Positions 9,361-17,579 of a stretch of 64,000 nucleotides of DNA are shown here, piece after piece. Position 1 is the first letter of the stretch. Each line of letters begins with the position of its first letter. This DNA comes from JAUWCL01 sp964599375 (GTDB taxonomy: Bacteria > Krumholzibacteriota > Krumholzibacteriia > Krumholzibacteriales > Krumholzibacteriaceae). The notes beneath the pieces were generated by a model. It had not been told where the DNA came from, made no database searches, and was given only the letters and a program-made list of their open reading frames with translations. Position numbers and translations under genes: made by a program. The DNA lies in the NCBI GenBank assembly GCA_964599375.1, contig CAZREW010000003.1, forward strand, positions 124,001-188,000. Reading direction: 5' to 3'.

Positions 9361-9396
9361 TTACTGTTGACAGTAAATTAACAGAGCGCTTATCTT
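9361..9396 (+). promoter_or_regulatory. promoter with overlapping palindromic operator
   Basis: TTGACA (9367-9372) and TATCTT (9391-9396) are 18 bases apart. A perfect inverted repeat TTACTGT-TG-ACAGTAA (9361-9376) covers the -35 box, where a repressor dimer would block RNA polymerase. Transcription would begin near 9403, which rules out a TTG start codon at 9396 for the next gene. Confidence 0.5.
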
Positions 9397-9425
9397 TGAA
9401 AGTCACCTGGTACGGAAGGGCGAAT

Positions 9426-9623
9426 GTGGACGCAAAGACCATGGCCGCCATCTTGGCGGCTGTTCAAGCCTATATAGGGCAGGAAGATGCAGTGCCTGCA
9501 AGGCACAAAGGGCATATTCTGAGCCTGTGGAAGATGAGCGCGCGCAGGGAACAGCTGGGCAGGCGCTCACTTGCGGCAAGGGCAAATCCGCTCAGGACCA
9601 GGTTCAACCGGTTCTCCCTGTGA
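9426..9623 (+). CDS. small carboxylase-associated protein
   Basis: This 65-residue protein (from GTG) has a helical N-terminus KTMAAILAAVQAYIGQED, then a basic region with SLWKMSARREQLGRR. That pattern, AAV.AYL.EE followed by SPWK.AGR, matches from memory the small proteins coded beside biotin-dependent acyl-CoA carboxylase and oxaloacetate decarboxylase subunits, where they are thought to help subunit assembly. The GTG start is chosen because GGAAGGG (9414-9420) precedes it by five bases and it lies downstream of the predicted transcription start. It is 39 bases upstream of the biotin carboxyltransferase gene, which supports the role. The family assignment is an inference. Confidence 0.6.
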   Translation: MDAKTMAAILAAVQAYIGQEDAVPARHKGHILSLWKMSARREQLGRRSLAARANPLRTRFNRFSL

Positions 9624-9662
9624 TGTTTAGATACGTCTGAGAGAAAGGTCCGCACGGAGGAT

Positions 9663-11609
9663 ATGACAGCCAGCGAGAAGATACTCGAGGGGACAGGACC
9701 TGTAAGGATCACAGATACGACCTTCCGCGATGGCCACCAGTCTACGCTTGCCACCAGGTTCCGCACCGAGGACATGCTTCCCATAGCCGGGAAGATGGAC
9801 GCCGTAGGTTTCCATTCGCTGGAGGTATGGGGAGGGGCGACATTCGATGTGGCGACCCGTTTCCTGAACGAGGACCCCTGGGAGCGCCTTGTCGAACTGA
9901 AGAAGAGGATAAAGAAGACGCCCCTGCAGATGCTTCTTCGCGGGCAGAACCTGGTCGGATACAGGAACTATGCCGATGACGTCGTCGAGGCCTTCGTGCT
10001 CGAGGCGGCAGAGGCAGGCATCGATATATTCAGGGTTTTTGACGCGCTGAACGACGAGCGGAACTTCGAGGCTTCATTCAAGGCGATCAAGAAGGCGGGC
10101 AAGGAGATCCAGGCTACACTCTCCTATTCGCTCACGGAGAACAGGCTTGGAGGAGAAGTCTTCGACCTCAAGTACTACATAGACAAAGCCACGATATTCA
10201 GGGATATGGGAGCCTCCTCGATATGCATCAAGGACATGGCCGGCCTGATGAATCCCTATGACGCTTACGATCTTGTAGGATCCCTGAAGGCCGAGGTCGG
10301 GATCCCCGTACAGTTGCACTGCCACTATACGAGCGGGATGGCGTCGATGACATATCTCAAGGCGGTCGAGGCGGGAGTGGATGTTCTCGACTGCGCGCTG
10401 GCACCTTTCGGCCTGAGGTCGTCGGAACCGGCCGTAGAGCCGATCGTCGCGGCCCTTCAGGGAACGGGCCGTGACACCGGCCTTGACCTCGAACTGCTCT
10501 TCGAGCTGGGCGGGTTCGTAGAGAAGGTCGCCCCCAAGTACAGGCGCTTCCTCAACCAGACACGGATGGCGGTCATCGACACAGGCGTCCTGGAGCACCA
10601 GATCCCGGGCGGGATGCTCACTAACCTTGTCAGCCAGCTCAGGGAAGCAGACGCGCTCGACAGGATCGACGAGGTCTACAAGGAACTGCCCAGGACTCGC
10701 AAGGAGCTGGGGTTCCCTCCGCTGGTAACACCGACGAGCCAGATAGTCGGTATACAGGCCGTTCAGAACGTGCTGTTCGGGCGCTACAAGATGATCAGTT
10801 CCCAGGTCAAGGATTACGCGTATGGCCTTTACGGGACCCCGCCAAGGCCGATGGATCCTAAGATACAGAAGATGGCGCTGAAAGGATATCCCCGGGGCGA
10901 GAAGCCGATAACCTGCCGTGCCGCCGATATGCTCGAGCCGGAGATGGATAAGGCCCGTGAGGGCGTAAAGGGTCTCGCGAGGAACGAGAGGGATGTCCTC
11001 ATCTACGCGCTCTACCCGACGACGGGGACCAGGTTTCTCAGGTGGAAGTACGGGCTTGAGGACCCGCCTGAGGATGTCAGGCCGGTCACTCTGGAGGATG
11101 TTCAGAAGGAAGACGAGCTTATCGCGAAAGTGCGCAGCGGAAACGTCTCCGTATCGGCAGGCACGGGAGAGAGGCCGGGTAAAGGCGCGGCCCTGAGATC
11201 TTTCAACGTCTTTATCGGTGATGAATACTTCAATGTAGAGGTCGAGGAGACAGGCGGGCCGACACGCGCCCGCGCCGCCGGGAACACAGCCCCGATAGTG
11301 CTCAAAGACGGCGGCCGCAGGAAGGAACGGGAAAAAAAAGATAACGGCCAGGCCGGGAAGGCCGGCACGAACAGCGGCGCCGGTAACGGGTCGGAATTCA
11401 CGCTGACAGCCCCGATGCCCGGCATGGTCATCAGCTACGAGGTGAAAGAGGGCGACAACGTCAGTGAAGGTGACGTCCTCGTCGTCCTCGAAGCGATGAA
11501 GATGCAGAACAGCCTCACCTCCGGTGTCAATGGAACGATCAAGTCGATCAAGGTCTCCCCGGGAACGTCGGTCGAGAAGAACCAGGTGCTACTGACGATC
11601 TCCAGCTGA
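9663..11609 (+). CDS. oadA: biotin-dependent carboxyltransferase, OadA/PycB type
   Basis: This 648-residue protein joins a TIM-barrel carboxyltransferase (ITDTTFRDGHQSTLATR near residue 18, metal-binding HCHYTSGM), a PycB/OadA helical domain and a C-terminal biotinyl domain with the biotin-accepting K613 in VLEAMKMQN. It moves carboxyl groups between biotin and pyruvate/oxaloacetate, as the alpha subunit of oxaloacetate decarboxylase or subunit B of pyruvate carboxylase. A linker rich in Ala, Gly and Lys precedes the biotin domain. No biotin carboxylase and no membrane OadB lies in this window, so direction and partner are unknown. ACGGAGGAT just before the ATG is a strong ribosome-binding site. 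Confidence 0.92.
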   Translation: MTASEKILEGTGPVRITDTTFRDGHQSTLATRFRTEDMLPIAGKMDAVGFHSLEVWGGATFDVATRFLNEDPWERLVELKKRIKKTPLQMLLRGQNLVGYRNYADDVVEAFVLEAAEAGIDIFRVFDALNDERNFEASFKAIKKAGKEIQATLSYSLTENRLGGEVFDLKYYIDKATIFRDMGASSICIKDMAGLMNPYDAYDLVGSLKAEVGIPVQLHCHYTSGMASMTYLKAVEAGVDVLDCALAPFGLRSSEPAVEPIVAALQGTGRDTGLDLELLFELGGFVEKVAPKYRRFLNQTRMAVIDTGVLEHQIPGGMLTNLVSQLREADALDRIDEVYKELPRTRKELGFPPLVTPTSQIVGIQAVQNVLFGRYKMISSQVKDYAYGLYGTPPRPMDPKIQKMALKGYPRGEKPITCRAADMLEPEMDKAREGVKGLARNERDVLIYALYPTTGTRFLRWKYGLEDPPEDVRPVTLEDVQKEDELIAKVRSGNVSVSAGTGERPGKGAALRSFNVFIGDEYFNVEVEETGGPTRARAAGNTAPIVLKDGGRRKEREKKDNGQAGKAGTNSGAGNGSEFTLTAPMPGMVISYEVKEGDNVSEGDVLVVLEAMKMQNSLTSGVNGTIKSIKVSPGTSVEKNQVLLTISS

Positions 11610-11636
11610 CGGGAAAGCCGAAAAGGAGTCCGAGCC

Positions 11637-13730
11637 ATAGCAGCCTCAGGATCAACGCACCGTCTCAGGTCTCACCCCATACTGCCCATCAGGGAACGAA
11701 AGGAACTCTCCTTTTCGTTCAACGGGGAAGAGATGAAAGCCCTCGAAGGTGAGGCCATCACCTCCGCCCTCTATGCCAATGGTATCAAGGTGTTCGGCCA
11801 TCATCCGCGTGACAACGCTCCTCAGGGGATATTCTGCGTAAACGGGCAGTGCAGCCAGTGCATGGTCCTCGTGGACGGCATTCCCGTGAAGGGTTGTATG
11901 ACAGAAGTGCGGGAAGGGATGAGGGTCGAGAGCTGCGAAGGAGTACCCGAGCTGCCAGGCCGGGACGGGCTCCCGACGTTCTCTGCGATCGAGACGGTTT
12001 CCGCGCAGGTCCTAGTCATCGGCGGCGGCCCGGCCGGAATAAACGCGGCCATCGAGCTCGGAAGGCTTGGTATCGAGACGCTGCTCGTCGACGACAAGAA
12101 GGAGCTCGGAGGGAAACTCACGCTTCAGACCCACCCTTTCTTCGGCTCCAGGGACGACTGCTACGCCGGGATACGTGGGATCGACATCGCGCATATCATG
12201 ACGGGCGAGCTCTCCGGGCTCGATTCCGTGAAGGTTCTGACCGGGACGACCGCAGTGGGGGTCTTCCATGACGGTAAAGTCGGGATGCATGGCCCCGGGG
12301 GGTACTTCCTTGTGGCGCCGAAGGTGGTCCTGGTAGCCTGCGGGGCACGCGAGAGAGGGCTGGCCTTTCCCGGGTGCGACCTGCCCGGAGTCTACGGGGC
12401 GGGAGCTTTCCAGACTCTGCTCAACAGGGACCTTATCATGCCCACCGAGCGCCTGTTCATAGTGGGAGGCGGCAACGTAGGCCTGATAGCGGGGTATCAC
12501 GCCATCCAGGCGGGGATAAAGGTCGTGGGTCTCGTCGAGGCACTGCCGAGGTGCGGGGGCTATAAGGTCCACGCAGACAAGCTCGCCCGGCTGGGCGTTC
12601 CTATATATACCTCCCACACCGTCGTCTCTGCCGAAGGGGGCGGGAAGCTGGAGAGGATCACCACGGCGGCGGTCGATGTGTCTTTCAGACCGATCGAGGG
12701 AACAGCCAGGACGTTCGATGTCGATACGCTGCTGGTGGCTGTCGGCCTCTCACCGATAGACGAACTGTACTATAAACTGACCGAGTTCGGCCTCGAGTGC
12801 TACACCTGCGGAGATTCGGCTGAGATCGCCGAGGCGTCGGCCGCCATATTCAGCGGAAAGATAACGGGAAGAAAGATAGCGCGCGCTCTTGGTCACGACA
12901 TAGAGATACCGGATGACTGGGAGTCCAAGCAGGAGGTCCTGCGGAGCAAGCCCGGCGCGGTCGTGGACTGGAAGCCGGTCGCGGGAGAGGGCAATGCGTA
13001 CCCCGTGATAAGGTGCGTCGAGGAGATACCCTGCAATCCGTGCGTTGATTCATGTTCCAAATGTTCGATCGTCATTCCCGGGGACCCTATCATGGGGCTG
13101 CCCGAGTTCACGGGAGAGTGCACCGGGTGCCTCAAGTGCGTAGCCGCCTGTCCTGCGCTGGCTATCACGCTCGTGCGTCCTGACGCGGGCGAGAAGGAAG
13201 GGACATCGATCGTCGTCGTCCCATACGAACTTGACGTGTCGGGTATCGAGAAGGGAAGCGAGGTCCGCACGGTCGATTTCGACGGTAAGAGTATCGGGAC
13301 GGGCAGGGTCGTCAGGATCAACAAGGCTCCCGGGGACGACAGGAGGCTTCTTGTCTCGATCGAGGTCCCCTCAGTACAGGCTGTGGAAGTCGCGGCGTTT
13401 CTCATGCTGGAGGCCGAGGAGGGAGCGATGGGCGCAGGCATCGCCGACCAGATATCAGACGACACGATTATCTGCAGGTGCGAGAGGATCACAGCGGGAG
13501 AGGTACGCTCCGAGATCCGGGCCGGGGTCCTCGACATGAACATCCTCAAGGCCACCATAAGGACTGGGATGGGAGCGTGCGGCGGCAAGACATGTACCGA
13601 GCTTATCCTCCGCCTCTACCGTGATGAAGGGATCGATATCGATGATGTCACCCTTCCGACCGAGAGGCCATTCATCGCCGAGGTACCGCTTTCCGCGTTC
13701 GCAGGGATCAGGGAGGGGGAAGGGAAGTGA
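11637..13730 (+). CDS. FAD/NAD-dependent dehydrogenase alpha subunit with three iron-sulfur regions
   Basis: In order, the protein has a 2Fe-2S domain (CVNGQCSQC...C), FAD/NAD Rossmann folds (GGGPAGINAAIELG and GGGNVGLIAGYHA), a two-cluster 4Fe-4S segment (CVDSCSKC ... CTGCLKCVAACP) and a Bfd-like 2Fe-2S domain (CRCERIT...CGGKTC). This fits the alpha subunits of sarcosine oxidase-like, hydrogen cyanide synthase-like and proline or opine dehydrogenases. The first ATG (11733) falls inside the conserved N-terminal strand (ELSFSFNGEE). Homology seems to begin further up, at HRLRSHPILPI, and the only good ribosome-binding site, AAAAGGAG (11621-11628), points to a rare ATA start at 11637. The 3' end overlaps the next gene by four bases. 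Confidence 0.8.
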   Translation: MAASGSTHRLRSHPILPIRERKELSFSFNGEEMKALEGEAITSALYANGIKVFGHHPRDNAPQGIFCVNGQCSQCMVLVDGIPVKGCMTEVREGMRVESCEGVPELPGRDGLPTFSAIETVSAQVLVIGGGPAGINAAIELGRLGIETLLVDDKKELGGKLTLQTHPFFGSRDDCYAGIRGIDIAHIMTGELSGLDSVKVLTGTTAVGVFHDGKVGMHGPGGYFLVAPKVVLVACGARERGLAFPGCDLPGVYGAGAFQTLLNRDLIMPTERLFIVGGGNVGLIAGYHAIQAGIKVVGLVEALPRCGGYKVHADKLARLGVPIYTSHTVVSAEGGGKLERITTAAVDVSFRPIEGTARTFDVDTLLVAVGLSPIDELYYKLTEFGLECYTCGDSAEIAEASAAIFSGKITGRKIARALGHDIEIPDDWESKQEVLRSKPGAVVDWKPVAGEGNAYPVIRCVEEIPCNPCVDSCSKCSIVIPGDPIMGLPEFTGECTGCLKCVAACPALAITLVRPDAGEKEGTSIVVVPYELDVSGIEKGSEVRTVDFDGKSIGTGRVVRINKAPGDDRRLLVSIEVPSVQAVEVAAFLMLEAEEGAMGAGIADQISDDTIICRCERITAGEVRSEIRAGVLDMNILKATIRTGMGACGGKTCTELILRLYRDEGIDIDDVTLPTERPFIAEVPLSAFAGIREGEGK

Positions 13731-14896
13731 GCCTGGCGAAATATGATGCCATAGTGATCGGCGCCGGCAGCGTCGGTTGCCCGATCGCCTATTTCCTTAC
13801 ACTCGAGGGACTGAAGGTCCTCGTCGTCGACGGCGAGCATTCGGTGGGACAGGGCCAGAACAAGGCGGCCATCGGAGGCGTAAGAGCTACGCATTCAGAT
13901 CCCGCGAAGATCACGCTCTGCCTCGAGAGTATCAGAATATTCTCCTCGTGGGAGGAAAAGCACGGAACCGATATAGGCTGGATCAACGGCGGCTACTGTT
14001 TTCCCGTCTACCGTGAGATCGACGAGGAGAAACTCAAGGCGCTCCTTCCCATACAGAAGAGCTTCGGTCTCCATATCGACTGGGTCCGTCCCGAAAAGAT
14101 CATACAGCTTGTACCCGGAATAAATCCGGTCGGCCTGCGCGGCGGCACGTATTCGCCGCTCGACGGACAGGTATCGCCACTGAAATCCGCCGCCGCTTTC
14201 TGGAAGGAGAGCGCTGACAGGGGCGCCGAATTCCGGTTCGGTGAGCCGGTCACGAACCTGCTTCTGAGAGGAAGAAAAGTCGAGGGGGTAGAGACGGTCG
14301 GGGGGAAATATTTCGCCGATATCGTCGTAAACGCGGCCGGAGGCCAGGCGGCTGAGGTCGGGCGGATGGCGGGGATAGACATACCGGTCGTACCGGACAG
14401 CCATGAGGCCGGCATCTCCGCTCCGATGGAGAGGTTCTTCGACCCGCTCATCGTAGATATAAGGCCCGGACCCGAGGGCAGAACGGCGAACTTCTATTTC
14501 GGCCAGAACGACCGCGGGCAGGTAATCTACTGCTATACTCCCATATCGCCGATAGTCGGCACGAACAGGGCCGTCACTTCCGAGTTCATGCCGGTGATCT
14601 CCCGAAGGCTCATCGAGCTGATCCCGCGGTTGAAGAACATGCTTGTCAGGCGAGTGTGGAGGGGCCTCTATCCGATGACCCCTGACGGGATAATAATCCT
14701 CGACCGAGTCAGGGAAGTGGAAGGCGTCTATCTAGCCGTGGGGATGTGTGGACAGGGATTCATGCTTGGGCCCGGCGTGGGGCTCAACATGGCGAAGTTC
14801 ATAGTCCACGGAAAACCCGACATCGATCCGGGGATCTTCTCCTCGATCGGTTTCTACCGCGACTTCCATGCGAGGAGAGCCGAAGCGCTCAAGTGA
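13727..14896 (+). CDS. FAD-dependent amino-acid oxidase/dehydrogenase beta subunit (DAO family)
   Basis: This 389-residue D-amino-acid-oxidase-family protein has its FAD motif at the N-terminus (AIVIGAGSVGCPIAYFL) and the C-terminal FAD loop GLYPMTPDGIIILD...GMCGQGFMLGPGVG. It resembles sarcosine oxidase beta, HcnC and opine or proline dehydrogenase beta subunits. The GTG start overlaps the alpha-subunit stop (GTGA), so both should be made together as a heteromer that oxidises an amino or imino acid and passes electrons through the alpha subunit's clusters. The substrate cannot be told. Placement after OadA suggests carbon from the oxidised amino acid enters through pyruvate or oxaloacetate, which is an inference. 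Confidence 0.87.
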   Translation: MSLAKYDAIVIGAGSVGCPIAYFLTLEGLKVLVVDGEHSVGQGQNKAAIGGVRATHSDPAKITLCLESIRIFSSWEEKHGTDIGWINGGYCFPVYREIDEEKLKALLPIQKSFGLHIDWVRPEKIIQLVPGINPVGLRGGTYSPLDGQVSPLKSAAAFWKESADRGAEFRFGEPVTNLLLRGRKVEGVETVGGKYFADIVVNAAGGQAAEVGRMAGIDIPVVPDSHEAGISAPMERFFDPLIVDIRPGPEGRTANFYFGQNDRGQVIYCYTPISPIVGTNRAVTSEFMPVISRRLIELIPRLKNMLVRRVWRGLYPMTPDGIIILDRVREVEGVYLAVGMCGQGFMLGPGVGLNMAKFIVHGKPDIDPGIFSSIGFYRDFHARRAEALK

Positions 14897-14936
14897 TCCT
14901 TCGGTTTCCGGAAGAGCGAAGTGGATTAAAAAAGAC

Positions 14937-14965
14937 TTGAAAAGCCTATGTCGGATAATATATTC
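14937..14965 (+). promoter_or_regulatory. promoter of tRNA-Thr
   Basis: TTGAAA (14937-14942) and TATATT (14960-14965) are separated by 17 bases and lie just upstream of the tRNA. Confidence 0.6.
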
Positions 14966-14982
14966 AATCTACCCATGTGGGG

Positions 14983-15057
14983 CTGGTGTAGCTCAGCTGG
15001 TAGAGCAACGCACTCGTAATGCGTAGGTCATCGGTTCAATTCCGATCACCAGCTCCA
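14983..15057 (+). tRNA. tRNA-Thr (anticodon CGT)
   Basis: The acceptor stem is GCTGGTG/CACCAGC, the D stem GCTC/GAGC, the anticodon stem ACGCA/TGCGT around CTCGTAA (anticodon CGT at about 15015-15017), and the T stem ATCGG/CCGAT with loop TTCAATT. CCA is encoded. It reads ACG codons. Confidence 0.95.
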
Positions 15058-15205
15058 TTCTTCCTTCCTACATGCGCGTCTTCCCTGGATGTTTCAGGAT
15101 GAAAAGACTGATCCCCATCCTTCTGGTCTTACCCTGCTCACGCGGAAGCGCCGGTCCGGCCCCTTAAATTATTTAAAAAAACAGTGTTTGACGCTGAAAA
15201 ATGCC

Positions 15206-15234
15206 TTGATACTGATTTAACTATCTCTTATATT
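15206..15234 (+). promoter_or_regulatory. promoter of the korDABC operon
   Basis: TTGATA (15206-15211) and TATATT (15229-15234) are 17 bases apart, about 80 bases upstream of the ferredoxin subunit. The surrounding sequence is AT-rich, unlike the coding DNA nearby. Confidence 0.6.
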
Positions 15235-15319
15235 GTAAACCGCTTTGCGGATATGTGGCCGCGGCAATACTGTAAATTATTGGATTGCAAGGTGATAGCC
15301 GGTACCGGAGAGGTTGCAG

Positions 15320-15529
15320 ATGACCGGGGAACAGTCGGCTTCAAAAAAGCCGGCGGTCATCACGGTGAACACCGAATGGTGTAAGGGCTGCGAGATATGC
15401 GTCGCGTTCTGTCCCAAGAACTGTCTTGAGATGGAAGGCGGCAAGTGCGTGGCGGCCCGGCCTGAGGACTGCATAAAGTGCATGCTCTGTGAGCTGCGCT
15501 GCCCGGATTTCGCGATCACGGTGGAATGA
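15320..15529 (+). CDS. korD: 2-oxoacid:ferredoxin oxidoreductase, ferredoxin-like delta subunit
   Basis: This 69-residue protein carries two 4Fe-4S binding motifs, CKGCEICVAFCP and CIKCMLCELRCP, and is the electron-carrying subunit of a 2-oxoacid:ferredoxin oxidoreductase. The ATG at 15320 is preferred to an in-frame TTG six bases earlier because GGAGAGG (15308-15314) is well placed for it. It is followed by korA, korB and korC in the same direction. A hairpin with a T-run directly after the stop may cap or reduce transcription into korA, which would give more of this small subunit than of the others. Confidence 0.93.
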   Translation: MTGEQSASKKPAVITVNTEWCKGCEICVAFCPKNCLEMEGGKCVAARPEDCIKCMLCELRCPDFAITVE

Positions 15530-15559
15530 GGACCTCTTTGATGGGGGCCTCGTTTTTTT
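15528..15559 (+). terminator. hairpin with T-run between korD and korA
   Basis: A 9-bp stem with one mismatch (15528-15536 with 15543-15551) and a 6-base loop is followed by GTTTTTTT. It starts at the last bases of the korD stop codon and lies about 60 bases before the korA start, so it is an intra-operon terminator or mRNA-stabilising hairpin. Confidence 0.6.
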
Positions 15560-15617
15560 ATGCCGGCGAATCGAGCGGAGCGGCCGCGGCTCCGCGTACA
15601 TCGGAGGGAGAGACGTC

Positions 15618-16763
15618 TTGAGCACTGAGCGTTCCGGCAGGGTCAGGATGATGCAGGGCAACCAGGCCTGCGCGGAAGGGGCGATAGCCGCCGGCTGCCG
15701 TTTCTTCGCCGGTTACCCGATCACGCCTTCGTCGGAGATAGCTGAAAGCCTCTCCGTGATACTTCCGCGACTGGGCGGAAAGTTCATCCAGATGGAGGAC
15801 GAGATAGCCTCGATGGGAGCCATCATAGGGGCCTCCCTTACAGGCCTCAAGACGATGACCGCCACTTCAGGCCCCGGATTCAGTCTGAAACAGGAAAATA
15901 TCGGATACGCGAGTATGGCGGAGGTGCCGTGCGTCATCGTAAACGTGATGCGCGGAGGGCCGAGCACCGGCATGCCGACTCTCCCCGCTCAGATGGACGT
16001 GCAGCAGGCAAGATGGGGATCGCACGGGGACCGCGGAGTCATAGCCCTGACGGCGAAATCGGCGCAGGAGACATACGAGCAGACGATACGCGCCTTCAAC
16101 CTCGCGGAAAAATACATGACGCCCGTCATTCTTCTTCTCGACGAGATCACAGGCCACACGACCGAGAGGGTCATCATCCCCGAAGCTTCCGAGTTAGAGA
16201 TCATCGACAGGAAAAGGCCGCAGGAGGATCCCTCTGACTATCTCCCTTACAGGATGACCGATGAATGCATCCCGGTCCTGGCGCCGTTCGGGACCGGATA
16301 CCGGTACAACGTCACCGGGCTGTGCCACAAGGAGACGGGATTTCCTACTAACGACTCGAAGGAGATCGAGTGCCTTGTCGAGCGCCTGTCGAGGAAGATA
16401 GAGATGTACGAGGACGATATTATACGCTGCAACGAGATTATGCTCGATGACGCCAAGATAGGCGTCTTCGCCTACGGCTCCGTCGCCAGGACGGCGAAGG
16501 AAGCCGTACGCATGTGCAGGGAGGAAGGGATAAAGGTTGGGCTCCTCGAACCGACAGTCCTCTGGCCCTTCCCGGAGAAGGCCGTGCTTGCGATGGCGAA
16601 GAAGGTCAAGGCTATCGTGGTACCCGAGCTCAATCTCGGCCAGATGGCAAGAGAAGTATCACTGGCTTCGCAATGCAGGGTGCCGGTGCACAAGCTCTCA
16701 AGAGTGGACGGCAACCCGATCCCTCCATCGCAGCTCGCTGACAGGATCAGGGAGGTGGTCTAG
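15618..16763 (+). CDS. korA: 2-oxoacid:ferredoxin oxidoreductase alpha subunit (probably 2-oxoglutarate)
   Basis: The 381-residue alpha subunit begins with the pyrimidine-binding domain (GNQACAEGAIAAGCRFFAGYPITPSSEIAE) typical of KorA, VorA and PorA; the TSGPGFSLKQENIGYA segment and the C-terminal transketolase-like domain follow. The TTG start at 15618 is chosen because GGAGGGAG (15603-15610) precedes it by seven bases and homology begins there; the frame upstream overlaps korD and is not conserved. With KorB it oxidatively decarboxylates a 2-oxoacid to acyl-CoA with ferredoxin, or runs in reverse to fix CO2. 2-Oxoglutarate is favoured by the neighbouring TCA-type genes, but a branched-chain 2-oxoacid cannot be excluded. 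Confidence 0.88.
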   Translation: MSTERSGRVRMMQGNQACAEGAIAAGCRFFAGYPITPSSEIAESLSVILPRLGGKFIQMEDEIASMGAIIGASLTGLKTMTATSGPGFSLKQENIGYASMAEVPCVIVNVMRGGPSTGMPTLPAQMDVQQARWGSHGDRGVIALTAKSAQETYEQTIRAFNLAEKYMTPVILLLDEITGHTTERVIIPEASELEIIDRKRPQEDPSDYLPYRMTDECIPVLAPFGTGYRYNVTGLCHKETGFPTNDSKEIECLVERLSRKIEMYEDDIIRCNEIMLDDAKIGVFAYGSVARTAKEAVRMCREEGIKVGLLEPTVLWPFPEKAVLAMAKKVKAIVVPELNLGQMAREVSLASQCRVPVHKLSRVDGNPIPPSQLADRIREVV

Positions 16764-17579
16764 ATGTTTGATTACCTCCGTTACATCAGGCAGGAGAACT
16801 TCCCACATATCTGGTGCTCGGGATGCGGAGACGGGATCGTCCTGAAAGCCTTCATACGGGCGATCGAGAAACTCGGCCTTTCGCAGGACGAGACGGTACT
16901 GGTATCGGGGATCGGATGTTCGAGCCGCACCCCTGGATACGTGGATATCAACACGCTTCACACGACGCATGGGCGCGCGCTGGCCTTTGCCACAGGAGTA
17001 AAGGTGGCAAATCCAGATCTCAAGGTCGTTGTCGTGACTGGGGATGGCGACGCGACGGCGATCGGCGGGAACCATTTCATCCATGCGGCGAGGCGCAATA
17101 TCGACCTCACGGTCCTTCTCTACAATAACTATATCTACGGGATGACCGGCGGGCAGTGCTCACCTACGACACCGAGAGGAGCCAATGCCTCGACGGCTCA
17201 GCACGGCAACCTCGAGCCGCCTTTCAACATCAGCGGCCTCGCGATCGCCGCCGGTGCCTCGTTCGTTGCCAGGGGGGACGCCTACAATGTCAAGAAGCTA
17301 GAGGGCCTTATAGAGAAGGCCCTTCAGAGAAAAGGGTTCTCCCTCGTCGAAGTAGTCTCGCCGTGCCCGACCGCTTTCGGCCGCAGGAACAAGATGGCAA
17401 GCCCCGTTAAGATGATGGAACATCTGCGGGACTCGGTGGTTTCGGTCGAGAAATGGGAGAAGATGACTGAGGAGGAGCGAAAGGGCAAGTTCAGGACCGG
17501 TATCCTCAGGGACGTCGAAAGGCCGGAATTCACCGCCGAGTACGCGAAGCTCATCGAAAGGATGAAACCGGAGGAATGA
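16764..17579 (+). CDS. korB: 2-oxoacid:ferredoxin oxidoreductase beta subunit
   Basis: This 271-residue subunit binds thiamine diphosphate: motif GDGDATAIGGNHFIHAARRN followed by LYNNYIYGMTGGQ is the classic GDG...NN pattern. An N-terminal CSGCGDG and an SGIGCS provide iron-sulfur cysteines. It starts directly after the korA stop and ends in an ATGA overlap with korC, so the alpha, beta and gamma chains are translated together. The length fits the family. Confidence 0.93.
   Translation: MFDYLRYIRQENFPHIWCSGCGDGIVLKAFIRAIEKLGLSQDETVLVSGIGCSSRTPGYVDINTLHTTHGRALAFATGVKVANPDLKVVVVTGDGDATAIGGNHFIHAARRNIDLTVLLYNNYIYGMTGGQCSPTTPRGANASTAQHGNLEPPFNISGLAIAAGASFVARGDAYNVKKLEGLIEKALQRKGFSLVEVVSPCPTAFGRRNKMASPVKMMEHLRDSVVSVEKWEKMTEEERKGKFRTGILRDVERPEFTAEYAKLIERMKPEE

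Larger units (their letters stand above)
8879..9425. other. 547-base intergenic region with three promoters and a terminator
   Basis: No long gene is present. The region holds a minus-strand promoter for the broken repeat protein (8919-8947), a hairpin terminator (9065-9098), a tiny minus-strand reading frame (9140-9208) with its own promoter (9277-9305), and a plus-strand promoter overlapped by a palindrome (9361-9396) before the carboxylase operon. A perfect 12-base palindrome CCTCCTAGGAGG lies at 9230-9241. Nothing recognisable was found at 8948-9064 apart from a small hairpin, GTGCGA/TCGCAC (9012-9026). Confidence 0.6.
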
